This document shows, piece after piece, positions 52,646 to 61,911 of a stretch of DNA of 64,000 bases. The stretch spans positions 558,001 through 622,000 of the forward strand of contig NZ_LVHF01000033.1 of NCBI RefSeq assembly GCF_001650345.1. Direction: 5' to 3'. Position 1 is the first letter of the stretch. Each line of letters starts with the position of its first letter. This DNA is from Photobacterium jeanii. GTDB lineage: Bacteria > Pseudomonadota > Gammaproteobacteria > Enterobacterales > Vibrionaceae. The notes under the pieces are model-generated. The model did no database searches. It was not told where the DNA came from and was given only the letters and a program-made list of their open reading frames with translations. The position numbers and the translations under genes were made by a program.

Positions 52646-52951
52646 TTACTTAACAATTGAGCGGCTGCGAAGTTCAAAAATCAATTTTTCAGCACTACAT
52701 TCAAATTGAATACGTGCTGTCAGCTCTTGGCTGTCATCTTTAAGTTCGGTTGTTTCGTACTTAAAGCTGTCGTTTACTTCTTTTGCTAGCGCAAGGTAGT
52801 TGTTTAGCTCTGCTTCAAGTGCAGTTTTACCGTTGGCAAAAACTTTTACTTCTGCAACGTCATCATTTTCTTTGATCACGAAGCCCATTTCAGCTGATAC
52901 ACCACAAGCTTCACACGCTTGGTATTCTAGATCTAGGTCTTGGTTAGACAT
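52646..52951 (-). CDS. DUF406 protein (YfcZ/YiiS family)
   Basis: 101 aa. The N-terminal CEACGVSAEMGFVIKENDD has two Cys as in YfcZ, and the C-terminal block ELTARIQFECSAEKLIFELRSR matches the YfcZ/YiiS end (FACEAEMLIFQLGLR in E. coli). It is a small cytosolic protein of unknown function; structures of the family show an alpha/beta fold. Single gene. Confidence 0.85.
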   Translation of the reverse strand: MSNQDLDLEYQACEACGVSAEMGFVIKENDDVAEVKVFANGKTALEAELNNYLALAKEVNDSFKYETTELKDDSQELTARIQFECSAEKLIFELRSRSIVK

Positions 52952-53066
52952 GACTTTATCCCCATTTGTTATATGGGCATAGTGTAATCGCTTGATTAGG
53001 GAAGTGCTACGGCTGAATGATGAAAAATTTGTTTGTAAAACTTGTAGTCGTTTGAGTTGATTAAAT

Positions 53067-53101
53067 CCTCATCAACCGAGGTGCTCCATTGGTTGATGAG
53101 G
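53067..53101 (-). terminator. Terminator-like hairpin after DUF3316-like gene
   Basis: The arms CCTCATCAACC / GGTTGATGAGG (53067-53077 with 53091-53101) are perfect over 11 bases with a 13-base loop. The minus strand shows only a short U-rich tail, so the efficiency is uncertain. Confidence 0.6.
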
Positions 53102-53123
53102 TAAATACTTAAGCTGATTGCGA

Positions 53124-53468
53124 TTAATTAGACTCACGAATATCGTAGCTATACCCGAGATTTACAATTGCACGATATTTTACATTACCTTGTGCAGTGG
53201 CAAACTCATCCACTTCAATGTGTGAGTTATCAATCTGAATTGAATTGGTTTTTAAGCCGTACTCATAAATCCCTAAAGTGCGTTTTAGCTTTTTAGGTGA
53301 AGACTGCTGAATGTTACTCGCAAAGTCTCGTCCTAGTTGATATGCGCCTTCTCTTGAATCACTTACGCCGGCGGTTAAATTGATATTCTCTTGCTTTGAG
53401 TCCCATGAAAAAGCAAAGCTGGCACCACTTACTAATAGTAACGGTAGTATAATCAGTGACTTGTTCAT
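53124..53468 (-). CDS. DUF3316-like small secreted protein
   Basis: 114 aa with a signal peptide (ASFA-FSW). The mature part contains ENINLTAGVSDSREGAYQLGRDF and NVKYRAIVNLGYSYDIRE, in the style of the DUF3316 family seen in vibrios, where a signal peptide and a two-strand end are typical. No Cys. Function unknown. Single gene with GAGAGGACG before the start. Confidence 0.68.
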   Translation of the reverse strand: MNKSLIILPLLLVSGASFAFSWDSKQENINLTAGVSDSREGAYQLGRDFASNIQQSSPKKLKRTLGIYEYGLKTNSIQIDNSHIEVDEFATAQGNVKYRAIVNLGYSYDIRESN

Positions 53469-53735
53469 AATCGTCCTCTCACGGCAATAACAAATTGTTC
53501 TGAATATGTTGTTATTCAGTTCGATGAATAATGTGTGAGGAGCTAGCTCTTAAGTTATAAGACCTGACTGCTGAGGGGAAATTTCAGCTTTATTTCATTG
53601 CGAGAGAATTAGCATGAGGGCTGATGAAGCTAGGTTACTAAAGCCATTTGATATTAATGGCTTTAGTTGGAATGCCCGCTTTAACTGTTAGTTACTAAAT
53701 GCCCTGTTGTTAAAAGCCAGACTTGATACTCAGTG

Positions 53736-55661
53736 TTATAAAAAATTGAGGCTATTGAGCACTTGTTGGAAAGGGTATTGCTCTAATTTCGCAAAGCCGC
53801 TCATTTGGCGTGCTTTCACTTTAGTATTGAGTGGTGTCGTCATGCCGACTAAAAAGCGAGTGATGGCTTGTTTGGTCGGTGCTGCTTGAGTTTGAGTTTG
53901 TACAGCCTCAATAAATGGGTCACACCATGCTTTTAATGTGTTTGCTGATGGTTCTGTTAGCTGTTCCGAATTCGATGGCAAGGTTGCTGGTTGATTGCGA
54001 CACACCGAACAATGCCCACATTCTTGCGGTGCATTCTCGTCAGCAAAATAGCGAGCCAAGCGGTGGCTAAGGCACTCGTTTGATTCAAAGAAATTGAGCA
54101 TAGTATGAAGACGCTCGATCTCTGTGTTCTCTTTTTGCGAGAAGGTGGCATGCAGTGAATCTGCTAAGCTGTCGATATTGAAGTTGGGTTCGACAATCTT
54201 AAATACTTCAGTCATTTGCTTGCTTTCTAATGTGAGCCAACCTTTTTCATTAAAGTAGTCGATGGCGGCAACAACACGTTTGCGATCAGCTTGGAAGCCT
54301 TGCCATAGGGTCTCAAAGTCGATGCTATGCCAAGTTCGTGCTTTGGGTGAGCAATCAAAGATAGCTTTGACAAAGTGTTGGCGCTCCCCTTGAAACTGGC
54401 TGATGATCCATTCTGGTGTTTGTATTGGCTTGAAGCGATAGTCCGCGAAGTAGCTGTATTGCGCCTCGATCACACCTTCGATCTCTAGGTATACCAGTAA
54501 GGTCTTTAATGGTAAGGCGCGGATATTGCTCTCACGCGACAGTTGATGCAACATCACATCCCATTGACCTTGTTGCTGCTTAATATCTTTTAGCACTGCG
54601 TAGATAGCATCGCGGTCGGGTGTATCGCCGTACACGAAGTTCTCTAATACATTTACACCATTTCGGTTAGCGAGCACGGTGCAGTGTGAGCTTTGATTGT
54701 CACGCCCGGCACGACCAATTTCTTGGCTGTAGTTTTCAATTGATTTAGGCAAGTCGTAGTGAATAATGTGGCGAATATCGGCCTTATCAATCCCCATACC
54801 AAATGCAATTGTTGCAACAATACAGTGGATAGTACCGTTCATGAATTGTTGTTGGATGTTTTCACGCACTTCACTGTTTAGTCCTGCGTGATAGGCTGTT
54901 GCACGTATTCCCTGTTGATTTAAATATGCGGCAGTATCTTCAGCGGTATGTTGAAGGGTGACATACACAATGCTTGGCTCGGATTTCGCCTGGCTAAGCA
55001 TGCTTTGTAAGACGTCTCGTTTTTCTTCTTCAGTGACAGCTTTTACCGCGAGATCAAGGTTGTGGCGATAAAAACCAGTCACCACAGTGTTAGCTTCATC
55101 AATCGCAAACTTAGCCTGCATATCTTTGATTACCGCAGGTGTAGCGGTTGCTGTCAGCAGTAGTACTTGCGGAATGTTAAGTTGCTGACGGTAGTCTGGC
55201 AATTTTAAGTAATCAGGGCGGAAGTTATGGCCCCATTCTGAAATACAGTGCGCTTCATCAACCACTAATAATGAGATAGGTACTTGCTGGATGAAGTGGC
55301 GGAAGCGTTCATTCTTCAAACGCTCTACCGAGATCATCAAAATCTTGGTTTTGCCTGCACGTACATCTTGCATTACTTGTTGGCTTTGTTCCCAGGTTTG
55401 GCTCGAATCAATAGAAGCGGCTGCAATTCCTTTTTGTTGTAAAAAGTCTAATTGATCGTGCATTAGCGCAAGCAAGGGAGAAATGACCAACGTCAGGTTA
55501 GGTAGGTGTAAAGCCGGTAGCTGATAACACAAAGATTTACCTGAGCCTGTAGGGAAAATGGCGGCTGCAGATTGCCCTTCAAGCACTCGGGTGATCACAT
55601 TTTCTTGACCACCTCGAAGTTGATTAAAGCCAAATACTTGCTGAAGGGTTTGTTGATACAT
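53736..55661 (-). CDS. RecQ-family ATP-dependent DNA helicase
   Basis: 641 aa 3'-5' helicase. Motif I PTGSGKSLCYQLPA, motif Ia ISPLLALMHDQ, DEAH (VVDEAHCISEWGHNFRPDY), motif III TATAT, motif V VATIAFGMGIDK and motif VI QEIGRAGRD. A RecQ zinc-like site is indicated by RYFADENAPQECGHCSVC. The C-terminal region from about 510 is not an obvious HRDC domain, so it differs from E. coli RecQ (which keeps RecF-pathway repair) and resembles the second RecQ-like helicases found in many gammaproteobacteria. I therefore assign the family only. Single gene. Confidence 0.9.
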   Translation of the reverse strand: MYQQTLQQVFGFNQLRGGQENVITRVLEGQSAAAIFPTGSGKSLCYQLPALHLPNLTLVISPLLALMHDQLDFLQQKGIAAASIDSSQTWEQSQQVMQDVRAGKTKILMISVERLKNERFRHFIQQVPISLLVVDEAHCISEWGHNFRPDYLKLPDYRQQLNIPQVLLLTATATPAVIKDMQAKFAIDEANTVVTGFYRHNLDLAVKAVTEEEKRDVLQSMLSQAKSEPSIVYVTLQHTAEDTAAYLNQQGIRATAYHAGLNSEVRENIQQQFMNGTIHCIVATIAFGMGIDKADIRHIIHYDLPKSIENYSQEIGRAGRDNQSSHCTVLANRNGVNVLENFVYGDTPDRDAIYAVLKDIKQQQGQWDVMLHQLSRESNIRALPLKTLLVYLEIEGVIEAQYSYFADYRFKPIQTPEWIISQFQGERQHFVKAIFDCSPKARTWHSIDFETLWQGFQADRKRVVAAIDYFNEKGWLTLESKQMTEVFKIVEPNFNIDSLADSLHATFSQKENTEIERLHTMLNFFESNECLSHRLARYFADENAPQECGHCSVCRNQPATLPSNSEQLTEPSANTLKAWCDPFIEAVQTQTQAAPTKQAITRFLVGMTTPLNTKVKARQMSGFAKLEQYPFQQVLNSLNFL

Positions 55662-56018
55662 AGGTTCCGCCTAGGTGATTTACACGCAATGATTAAACGT
55701 CCGTATCATATACCAATTGGCTTATATCTTCGATTTTTGTCCAGCATCTCTTGTTTTATGTAACTTATCATTAAACTTGGTATTTATAAGTTTAACATAT
55801 ATTTATAAAATATAACTCAATGAAATAGAAGGATTTGCTGGAATCATTGAGTGTATTGGTAGTAACTGGAATTGAGTCGATATCGGCTCAATCGAACGTT
55901 ATTTTATATTAAAAAGGATAAGTGACTCGATTAATCAATAAGTGAGCTATTTCATAATTACGACAGGCTTCGTAACTGAGTATATTGCGCCCAAATAACT
56001 ACAAAAGAAGGTAACGAT
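55662..56018. other. Intergenic region with a 22-bp near-palindrome
   Basis: Divergent promoters of recQ-like and chemoreceptor genes should lie here. The notable element is the palindrome at 55871-55892 (separate entry). No gene. Confidence 0.5.
55871..55892. promoter_or_regulatory. 22-bp near-perfect palindrome, candidate operator
   Basis: TTGAGTCGAT and ATCGGCTCAA (55872-55881 with 55882-55891) form an inverted repeat with a single mismatch, extended by one A-T pair on each side. It has no T-run and lies about 130 bases upstream of the chemoreceptor. It probably serves as a dimer-binding operator for either gene. The factor is unknown. Confidence 0.45.
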
Positions 56019-57662
56019 ATGCAATGGTTTAATAACCTGTCTTTCCGTTGGAAATGTGCTGCACCGACAACGCTTGTGATGCTGATCTTTGTTGCCATCT
56101 TGGCAATGATTTTAGCGGTTTTCTCCGACCAACAACGTATTGACAATTTAACCGATAACGAAGTTCAACCTGTGCTTTTAGACATGGATGAAGGATACCG
56201 AGATATGTATCAAATCATCGCTGCAGGACAGGGGGTATTGCTATCAAGTGATGACCCTGAACTTCTAAAATACCATCAAGAAGAATATTACGATAACGCG
56301 AAAAAAGCGCTTAGAAGAGTAAGCTCAGCTCAGCGTTTGATTGATTTAAATGTGCTTGAGGTATCCTACCAAGGCAAGCTAGAACAAATGAAAGCTAGCT
56401 ATGCGAGTTTTAATCAACATTATCGCTATATGGTCGATAACCCTACTTTGGCTTATGGCTATTTTATTGATAATCAAGACCAAATTACTGCTTCATTCGA
56501 TAAATGGCGCAGTGAATTCAAAGTAATTTACGAAGCGATTGAAGCGATCCAAGCTGGGCTAAAACAAGAGATTAATGAGGAAGTGGCACTGGCGACGACC
56601 ATACTCGAAGTTGCTGTTGTTGTTGCTATCGTACTTTCCATTTTCATTACTTGGTTGGTTACCAACCTCGTTCTGGCACCGCTTCGCCGTATGACAGATA
56701 CCATGCAAGATATCGCCTCAGGGCAAGGTGACTTAACGCAACGTGTTGCGGTTGAAACTAAAGATGAAATTGGTGAGTTAGCCTCTGCATTTAACCTGTT
56801 TGCTTCGAAAGTGCAGTCGACCATTCGTGACGTAACCGAGATGGTTGAAACGGTGAAATCAGAAAGTCATAAAATTCACCATGAAAGTGCAGCGATATTA
56901 ACTGCGGCATCAGAGCAGCAAAACGAAAGTGCTCAGGTAGCAACAGCTGTTCATGAGATGAGTGCGACCAGCGATAGTGTGAGCTCTCATGCTAACGAAG
57001 CGGCACATGCAACCCAAGAAGCGAATAGTGAATCGAATTCTGCCAAACAAACCCTTGGTCAAACCGTAGCGTCTATTCATCAATTAGCTGAAGAGATTGA
57101 GTCTTCGAGCGAAGTAGTGAGCAATCTCGAACGTGATGTAGGCAATATTGCCTCTATTCTTGATGTGATCCGTGGTATTGCTGACCAAACGAATTTGCTG
57201 GCATTGAATGCGGCAATTGAAGCGGCGCGAGCGGGTGAGCAAGGCCGTGGTTTTGCTGTTGTAGCAGATGAAGTTCGCTCACTGGCTAGTAAAACTCAAG
57301 ATAGCACTGGTGAAATTCAGGTGATGATTGAGCGCTTACAGCACGGGGCGCAAGAGGCGGTGACGGCGATGATGCATAGCCGAGAGTGTGGTACCCAAAC
57401 CGTTGAGAAGGCGAACAGTGCCAATGAGTCCTTAGATGCGATTAGTCGCTCTATTGAAGTCATTGCTGAAATGAATCTGCAAATAGCGACGGCTGCAACT
57501 CAGCAAAGCCAAGTGAGTGAGGATGTGAACCAAAACATCCAAACTATTGCCGATAAGAGTCAAGCGATGGTCGATAAGGTACAAACGACCGAACATGCTT
57601 TCGATAATTTGACAAATGAGTGTGACCAATTGGATCGCTTGATCCGTCAGTTTAAAGTCTGA
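56019..57662 (+). CDS. Methyl-accepting chemotaxis protein
   Basis: 547 aa. TM1 at about 8-36 ([19 protein letters not shown]), a periplasmic four-helix-type sensor of about 150 residues, TM2 at about 190-212, a HAMP domain (213-268, [20 protein letters not shown]) and the signalling rod with its tip [20 protein letters not shown] near residue 389. It has no C-terminal CheR tether. The ligand is unknown. Its promoter region contains a strong palindrome. Confidence 0.94.
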   Translation: MQWFNNLSFRWKCAAPTTLVMLIFVAILAMILAVFSDQQRIDNLTDNEVQPVLLDMDEGYRDMYQIIAAGQGVLLSSDDPELLKYHQEEYYDNAKKALRRVSSAQRLIDLNVLEVSYQGKLEQMKASYASFNQHYRYMVDNPTLAYGYFIDNQDQITASFDKWRSEFKVIYEAIEAIQAGLKQEINEEVALATTILEVAVVVAIVLSIFITWLVTNLVLAPLRRMTDTMQDIASGQGDLTQRVAVETKDEIGELASAFNLFASKVQSTIRDVTEMVETVKSESHKIHHESAAILTAASEQQNESAQVATAVHEMSATSDSVSSHANEAAHATQEANSESNSAKQTLGQTVASIHQLAEEIESSSEVVSNLERDVGNIASILDVIRGIADQTNLLALNAAIEAARAGEQGRGFAVVADEVRSLASKTQDSTGEIQVMIERLQHGAQEAVTAMMHSRECGTQTVEKANSANESLDAISRSIEVIAEMNLQIATAATQQSQVSEDVNQNIQTIADKSQAMVDKVQTTEHAFDNLTNECDQLDRLIRQFKV

Positions 57663-57865
57663 TCGGTCATTATGGCTGGTGTTGTTGCTTAAATGCACCA
57701 GCCATAAAAATAAAGCTTGGATTAATCACATTTTTTATGATGTAACACAGAGTTTTTGTGAATCTGTGTGTAAATGTTTTTTATATCATCATAGGGGCAA
57801 TGTTATGATGCTTTTTCTTTAGAAAAAGTTTTTATACCTATCTGATAGAAAAGGCAAATCATAGA

Positions 57866-58840
57866 GTGTTAACGTCAAAGTTACTCAAAGGGATCCCGCA
57901 TAATCACGATGATATTTATGCGCTACTGACCAATGATTCAGGTGGCTTTATTCAAGCGATCTTGGATTGTATTCCTATGCCTGTTTTCTATCGTTGCATA
58001 AACGGTATTTATTTAGGTTGTAATCAGGCATTTTGTACTGTGATTGGTATGGAAAAAGACCAAATCATAGGGCAAGACCTCTTCCATATTTTTCCTGAAG
58101 AACAAGCCAAAGCTTATCTAGAGCATGATGCGCAATTATTAGCCTCTCCAGGTCGTAGTGTGTATGAAAGCGAAATGGAAACCATAGATAAGCGAAAGTA
58201 CTTTGTTCGCTTTCACAAGGTTACTTTCAACGATCAGACTGGCAATATTGCGGGTTTTCTCGGTATGTTTGAAAATCTGACCGAGCAAAAGAAGATGGAG
58301 AAAGAACTTCATCGTCTGGCGACGCGCGATCACCTCACACAAATTTATAATCGTCGAGCGATTGAAAATATCCTCGAGGAAGAAATCCAGCTGTCTTTGA
58401 AATATCATCGTACGATGTCGATGATTATGTTAGACCTGGATGGCTTTAAGCAGCTTAATGACAGCCATGGACATCAAGTTGGGGATAAGTTGCTGCAATG
58501 TGTAGCGAGTGAGTTAATGAATCAGCGTCGACTGACTGACTTCGTGGGGCGTTTTGGTGGCGATGAGTTTATTATCGTATTGCCGCACACTGAACAACAG
58601 GCAGCGCAGGAATATGCTGACGAGCTTCACTTCCAATTAGCGCAGAATTGCTTCTCTGCATTCCCGTCTAAAGTCGGTGCAAGCTTAGGTGTTGCTTGTA
58701 TGTCATCGGCTCAAATGAAAGGCAAATCCGCAGCGCAGATATTTGATGAATTACTAGCGAAAGCGGATAGTGCTATGTATCGGGTGAAACATGATCATAA
58801 GCTCAAGCTAACTGGTGTGTGCCCTTGTTCCACCACTTAG
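57866..58840 (+). CDS. PAS-GGDEF diguanylate cyclase
   Basis: 324 aa, cytoplasmic. A PAS domain (about 32-150, with LDCIPMPVFYRCINGIYLGCNQAF) is followed by a GGDEF domain. The active motif GGDEF (about residue 231) is intact, and an RLTD (RxxD) I-site lies five residues before it, so the enzyme should make c-di-GMP from two GTP with product inhibition. The N-terminus MLTSKLLKGIPHNHDD is from a GTG start with AAGG upstream. It stands beside a chemoreceptor, so may link c-di-GMP to motility. Own promoter and terminator. Confidence 0.92.
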   Translation: MLTSKLLKGIPHNHDDIYALLTNDSGGFIQAILDCIPMPVFYRCINGIYLGCNQAFCTVIGMEKDQIIGQDLFHIFPEEQAKAYLEHDAQLLASPGRSVYESEMETIDKRKYFVRFHKVTFNDQTGNIAGFLGMFENLTEQKKMEKELHRLATRDHLTQIYNRRAIENILEEEIQLSLKYHRTMSMIMLDLDGFKQLNDSHGHQVGDKLLQCVASELMNQRRLTDFVGRFGGDEFIIVLPHTEQQAAQEYADELHFQLAQNCFSAFPSKVGASLGVACMSSAQMKGKSAAQIFDELLAKADSAMYRVKHDHKLKLTGVCPCSTT

Positions 58841-58884
58841 GAAAAAGTGTACTGTTGAGTTCACTCAATCACTGATCGAAAACA

Positions 58885-59850
58885 TCAAAGCAGCTCTGGG
58901 AGCTGCTTTTTTATTAGCTTAGTAAACCACTGATAGCGTTGAGGCAGAGGACGAAAGCGCTTTTGTACCAGATAGAGTTGCTCGGTGACTTGGATTGGTA
59001 GCGGATAGCGATAGAGCTTTTCTGCGTGAGCAAAACTATTTACTGCGGCTTGCGGTAATACTGTGAACCCCAGCCCTTGGCTAACAGGCAAGAGTATCTG
59101 ACTAATTTGGTTGATGTAGCTACGTATATTGAGTTGCTTGAAGCCTTTGTAATCGTGTTGGTAGTTCGCTTGTAATACTTGAGAAACGTAATGTTCACCA
59201 TCAGGGTGATTAATAAAACCGAGTTGATTAAGGGATTGAAAATTCAAGTCGAAATCGCATTTTTCACTCCATCCGTTTGTTCCATCTTGCTGTTGCAATG
59301 CTTGCAGAGGTTGTTGTTGGCTTAACTGTTGGCAATAACTTACCGGTAATACCAAACACAGCGATGATTGCCCTAAGTGGGTATAACTTAACAAGTCGTT
59401 CTCATCTTGCTGGGTAACTAAACCGAGATCCAATTTGCTTGATAACACGTCTTGAATGATGTTCTTGTTAGGCGCGGCTTCAAGATGAGTAGAAAGCTTA
59501 GGGTGCTCACTTTGACGCTCTAGTAGTTGTGGGTAGAGCAACATTGCAAGTGACCCCGAGCAGCCAATGTGAAACGCACCACTGAAAGCATCGTCTTCTG
59601 CCAAGCTATCTAATAGCAGGCTCTCTTCTTGTTTGAGCTTTACACCGTAGTGATACAACTTTTCACCCGCAATCGTCAGTTCAAATTGTTTTCCAAAACG
59701 GTACAGCAGCTGAACTTGGGTTTGTTCCTCAAGCTTTTTGATGTGTTGGCTGACCCCGGGTTGAGTCATGAACAATTTGTTGGCGGTTTGAGTGAAGTGA
59801 CCTGTTTCCACCAAGGTTATGAAGGTATTGAGCCAAATAGGGTTAATCAT
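58885..59850 (-). CDS. LysR family transcriptional regulator
   Basis: 321 aa from ATG 59850. The N-terminal winged HTH covers residues about 4-62: WLNTFITLVETGHFTQTANKLFMTQPGVSQHIKKLEEQ. The effector domain follows (about 90-300), with the usual GCSGSLAMLLYPQLLERQ and VTQQDENDLL parts. The frame opens 54 codons earlier but that part is not LysR-like and overlaps the neighbour. No good Shine-Dalgarno was seen. It is divergent from the VOC gene (gap 129 bases, AT-rich, likely containing its operator), which it probably regulates. Confidence 0.88.
   Translation of the reverse strand: MINPIWLNTFITLVETGHFTQTANKLFMTQPGVSQHIKKLEEQTQVQLLYRFGKQFELTIAGEKLYHYGVKLKQEESLLLDSLAEDDAFSGAFHIGCSGSLAMLLYPQLLERQSEHPKLSTHLEAAPNKNIIQDVLSSKLDLGLVTQQDENDLLSYTHLGQSSLCLVLPVSYCQQLSQQQPLQALQQQDGTNGWSEKCDFDLNFQSLNQLGFINHPDGEHYVSQVLQANYQHDYKGFKQLNIRSYINQISQILLPVSQGLGFTVLPQAAVNSFAHAEKLYRYPLPIQVTEQLYLVQKRFRPLPQRYQWFTKLIKKQLPELL
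58887..58913. terminator. Bidirectional terminator
   Basis: The stem AAAGCAGCTC / GAGCTGCTTT (58887-58896 with 58900-58909) ends in T. It lies between the diguanylate cyclase gene and the convergent lysR, just overlapping the end of lysR. Confidence 0.85.
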
Positions 59851-59979
59851 AAGCGAACGCAAACAATACGATTGATAACAAAAAATTATTATTTTAAGAA
59901 TATTTGATAATTTTTCATTTTCAAGCGAAGTTCGTAAACTTTTCCTCGTTGCTGAAACAGACATTAAATCGAGGACATT

Positions 59980-60483
59980 ATGACTCAACCATATCCACGC
60001 ACTTTTTCTCATATCGGTATTTCAGTGCCAGACCTTGAAGCGGCAGTGAAGTTCTACACCGAGGTATTAGGTTGGTATTTGATTATGGAACCGACCGAAA
60101 TTGTGGAAGACGATTCAGCTATTGGTGAAATGTGTACCGATGTATTTGGTAAAGGCTGGGAATCTTTCCGCATTGCTCACCTTTCAACCGGCGATCGTAT
60201 TGGCGTAGAGCTCTTTCAGTTTAAGAATCAAGAAAACCCTGAAGACAATTTTGAGTACTGGAAGACGGGCGTGTTCCACTTCTGTGTTCAGGACCCAGAT
60301 GTTGAAGGTTTAGCAGAGAAGATTGTTGCTGCTGGTGGTAAGAAACGCATGAAGGCACCACGTTACTACTACCCAGGTGAAAAACCTTATCGCATGATCT
60401 ACATGGAAGACCCATTCGGTAACATCTTGGAAATCTACTCTCATAGCTATGAGTTGCATTACTCAAGCGGTGCTTACAACTAA
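59980..60483 (+). CDS. VOC family (glyoxalase/dioxygenase-like) protein
   Basis: 167 aa. Two VOC modules: FSHIGISVPDLEAAVKFYTEVLGWYLIMEP in the N-terminal half and FHFCVQDPDVEGLAEKIVAAGG in the C-terminal half, ending with YMEDPFGNILEIYSHSYE. Candidate metal ligands are H (FSHIG), H or E in the second half (VFHFC, EIYSH). A lactoylglutathione-lyase-like or ring-cleaving enzyme is possible; the substrate is unknown. It is divergent from a LysR regulator. Good terminator after it. Confidence 0.86.
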   Translation: MTQPYPRTFSHIGISVPDLEAAVKFYTEVLGWYLIMEPTEIVEDDSAIGEMCTDVFGKGWESFRIAHLSTGDRIGVELFQFKNQENPEDNFEYWKTGVFHFCVQDPDVEGLAEKIVAAGGKKRMKAPRYYYPGEKPYRMIYMEDPFGNILEIYSHSYELHYSSGAYN

Positions 60484-60798
60484 TTCTTAAGCGAATTTAC
60501 ATCGCGTTATTTCTCCCGCCTTGGCAGCAACTAACATCTCTCGGCCAAGGTGGGATTTTTTTATTTGCTCTTATGGAACGCCTTCACAGGGCAATTAATA
60601 CTCCTTACTTCTCTTACCTCGTAAAATTCAACCTTTGCATTCCTTCTTAAATTTGATTCCTTGTTAAACCTATCCGTTAGCTTTTATTTGGTATGTTATT
60701 CTGTTAATTTTAATGCAAACCGTTTTCGTCTTTATCTTCAGCTGCTATTTGTTGAAATGAAGTACAGTGAATAAAACACAGCCAGAGAAAGTATTGAT
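60484..60798. other. Intergenic region before the GTPase pair
   Basis: It holds the VOC terminator and, to its right, an AT-rich promoter region for the GTPase operon. No gene was seen. Confidence 0.5.
60515..60562 (+). terminator. Terminator of VOC gene
   Basis: The arms CCCGCCTTGGC / GCCAAGGTGGG (60515-60525 with 60544-60554, one G-T pair) and a seven-T run. Confidence 0.9.
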
Positions 60799-61911
60799 AT
60801 GGAATTTTTTGAGAAGGTAAAGTCTTGGCTAAATCCTTCGCAAGACCCTGACTTAACGCCAGCTTTTGACCACCAAGCCTCCCATTTGCCAACCTTGTGG
60901 CTATTAGGCAAAACAGGGGCGGGTAAGTCTTCTTTGGTGCATAGCATTACTCAACAAAGTGATGTTGAGATTGGTGATGGTTTCCAGCCCTGTACGCAAA
61001 CATCGCATCACTATGATTTTCCACAATCCATGCCATTACTGCGTTTTTTAGATACGCGTGGGTTAGCTGAAGCTAATTACGATGCCAGTGAAGATATTGC
61101 CGCGTGTCAGGACTGCGCTAACGCTCTCATTGTGGTGATGAAGGCAGAAGAACCTGAACAAAGCCAAGTGCTTGCGGCTATTCGCCAAATTAAAAAATCG
61201 AAAGCGATTTCGCAAATATTAGTGGTACATACAGGTGTAATGCTATGCGAAAGTCGCGAAGTGCGTCAGCAGTGTATCGCGCATAATCAACAGCAAGTAG
61301 AAACGGCTTGGGGAGAGGCCGTAACTTCTGTTGACGTTGATTTTGAATGCGCCGACGGTAGCCAGTACGGCGTGGATGTTTTACAAGCAGAGCTTGCTAA
61401 GCTGTTGCCAATTATTACGCAGTTTAATCTGGATGCTGAGCATGAAAGCCAAGAAGAGCGTAACTTTGCCAAGCTCCGAACTGAAATTTTATGGTATGCC
61501 GGTGCTGCGGGTGGTAGTGACGCGGTGCCTGCGGTGGGATTAGTTTCTGTACCTGCAATTCAAGCCAAAATGATCCATAGCCTTGCCAACCGCTATGGCG
61601 TGGAATGGGATAAGCAAGCCATGGGCGAGTTCATGGCAACACTTGGCACCAGTTTTGGGGTGCAATATGCGGCCAAATTAGGTATTCGTCAGTTAGTGAA
61701 ACTGGTACCTGTTTATGGGCAAACAGTGGGTAGCGCGACGGCGGCTGTTGTGAGTTTCTGTACGACTTTCGCCCTTGGGCGAGTGGCTTGCTACTACTTG
61801 TATCATGAGAGCAAGGGCGAGTCGGTGTCCGAACAAGATTTAAATGCGATGTATAAAGCGGCATTCGAAAGCATTAAAGAGGTGGCAAAAAGTGAAACGA
61901 ACAGCCAATAG
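60799..61911 (+). CDS. YcjF/DUF697-type GTPase-like membrane protein 1
   Basis: 370 aa. The N-terminal GTPase domain has G1 LLGKTGAGKSSLV (about 35-47) and G3 DTRG (about 85-88). The expected G4 NKxD/TQAD position reads HTGV (ILVVHTGVMLCES), so base recognition may be lost or altered. The C-terminal half is a DUF697 domain with two hydrophobic hairpins (GIRQLVKLVPVYGQTVGSATAAVVSFCTTFALGRV) for membrane association. Related proteins include E. coli YcjF and the YfjP/YeeP group. Its last codons overlap the start of the next GTPase gene by 20 bases (GTG 61892), so the two act as an operon. Confidence 0.82.
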   Translation: MEFFEKVKSWLNPSQDPDLTPAFDHQASHLPTLWLLGKTGAGKSSLVHSITQQSDVEIGDGFQPCTQTSHHYDFPQSMPLLRFLDTRGLAEANYDASEDIAACQDCANALIVVMKAEEPEQSQVLAAIRQIKKSKAISQILVVHTGVMLCESREVRQQCIAHNQQQVETAWGEAVTSVDVDFECADGSQYGVDVLQAELAKLLPIITQFNLDAEHESQEERNFAKLRTEILWYAGAAGGSDAVPAVGLVSVPAIQAKMIHSLANRYGVEWDKQAMGEFMATLGTSFGVQYAAKLGIRQLVKLVPVYGQTVGSATAAVVSFCTTFALGRVACYYLYHESKGESVSEQDLNAMYKAAFESIKEVAKSETNSQ

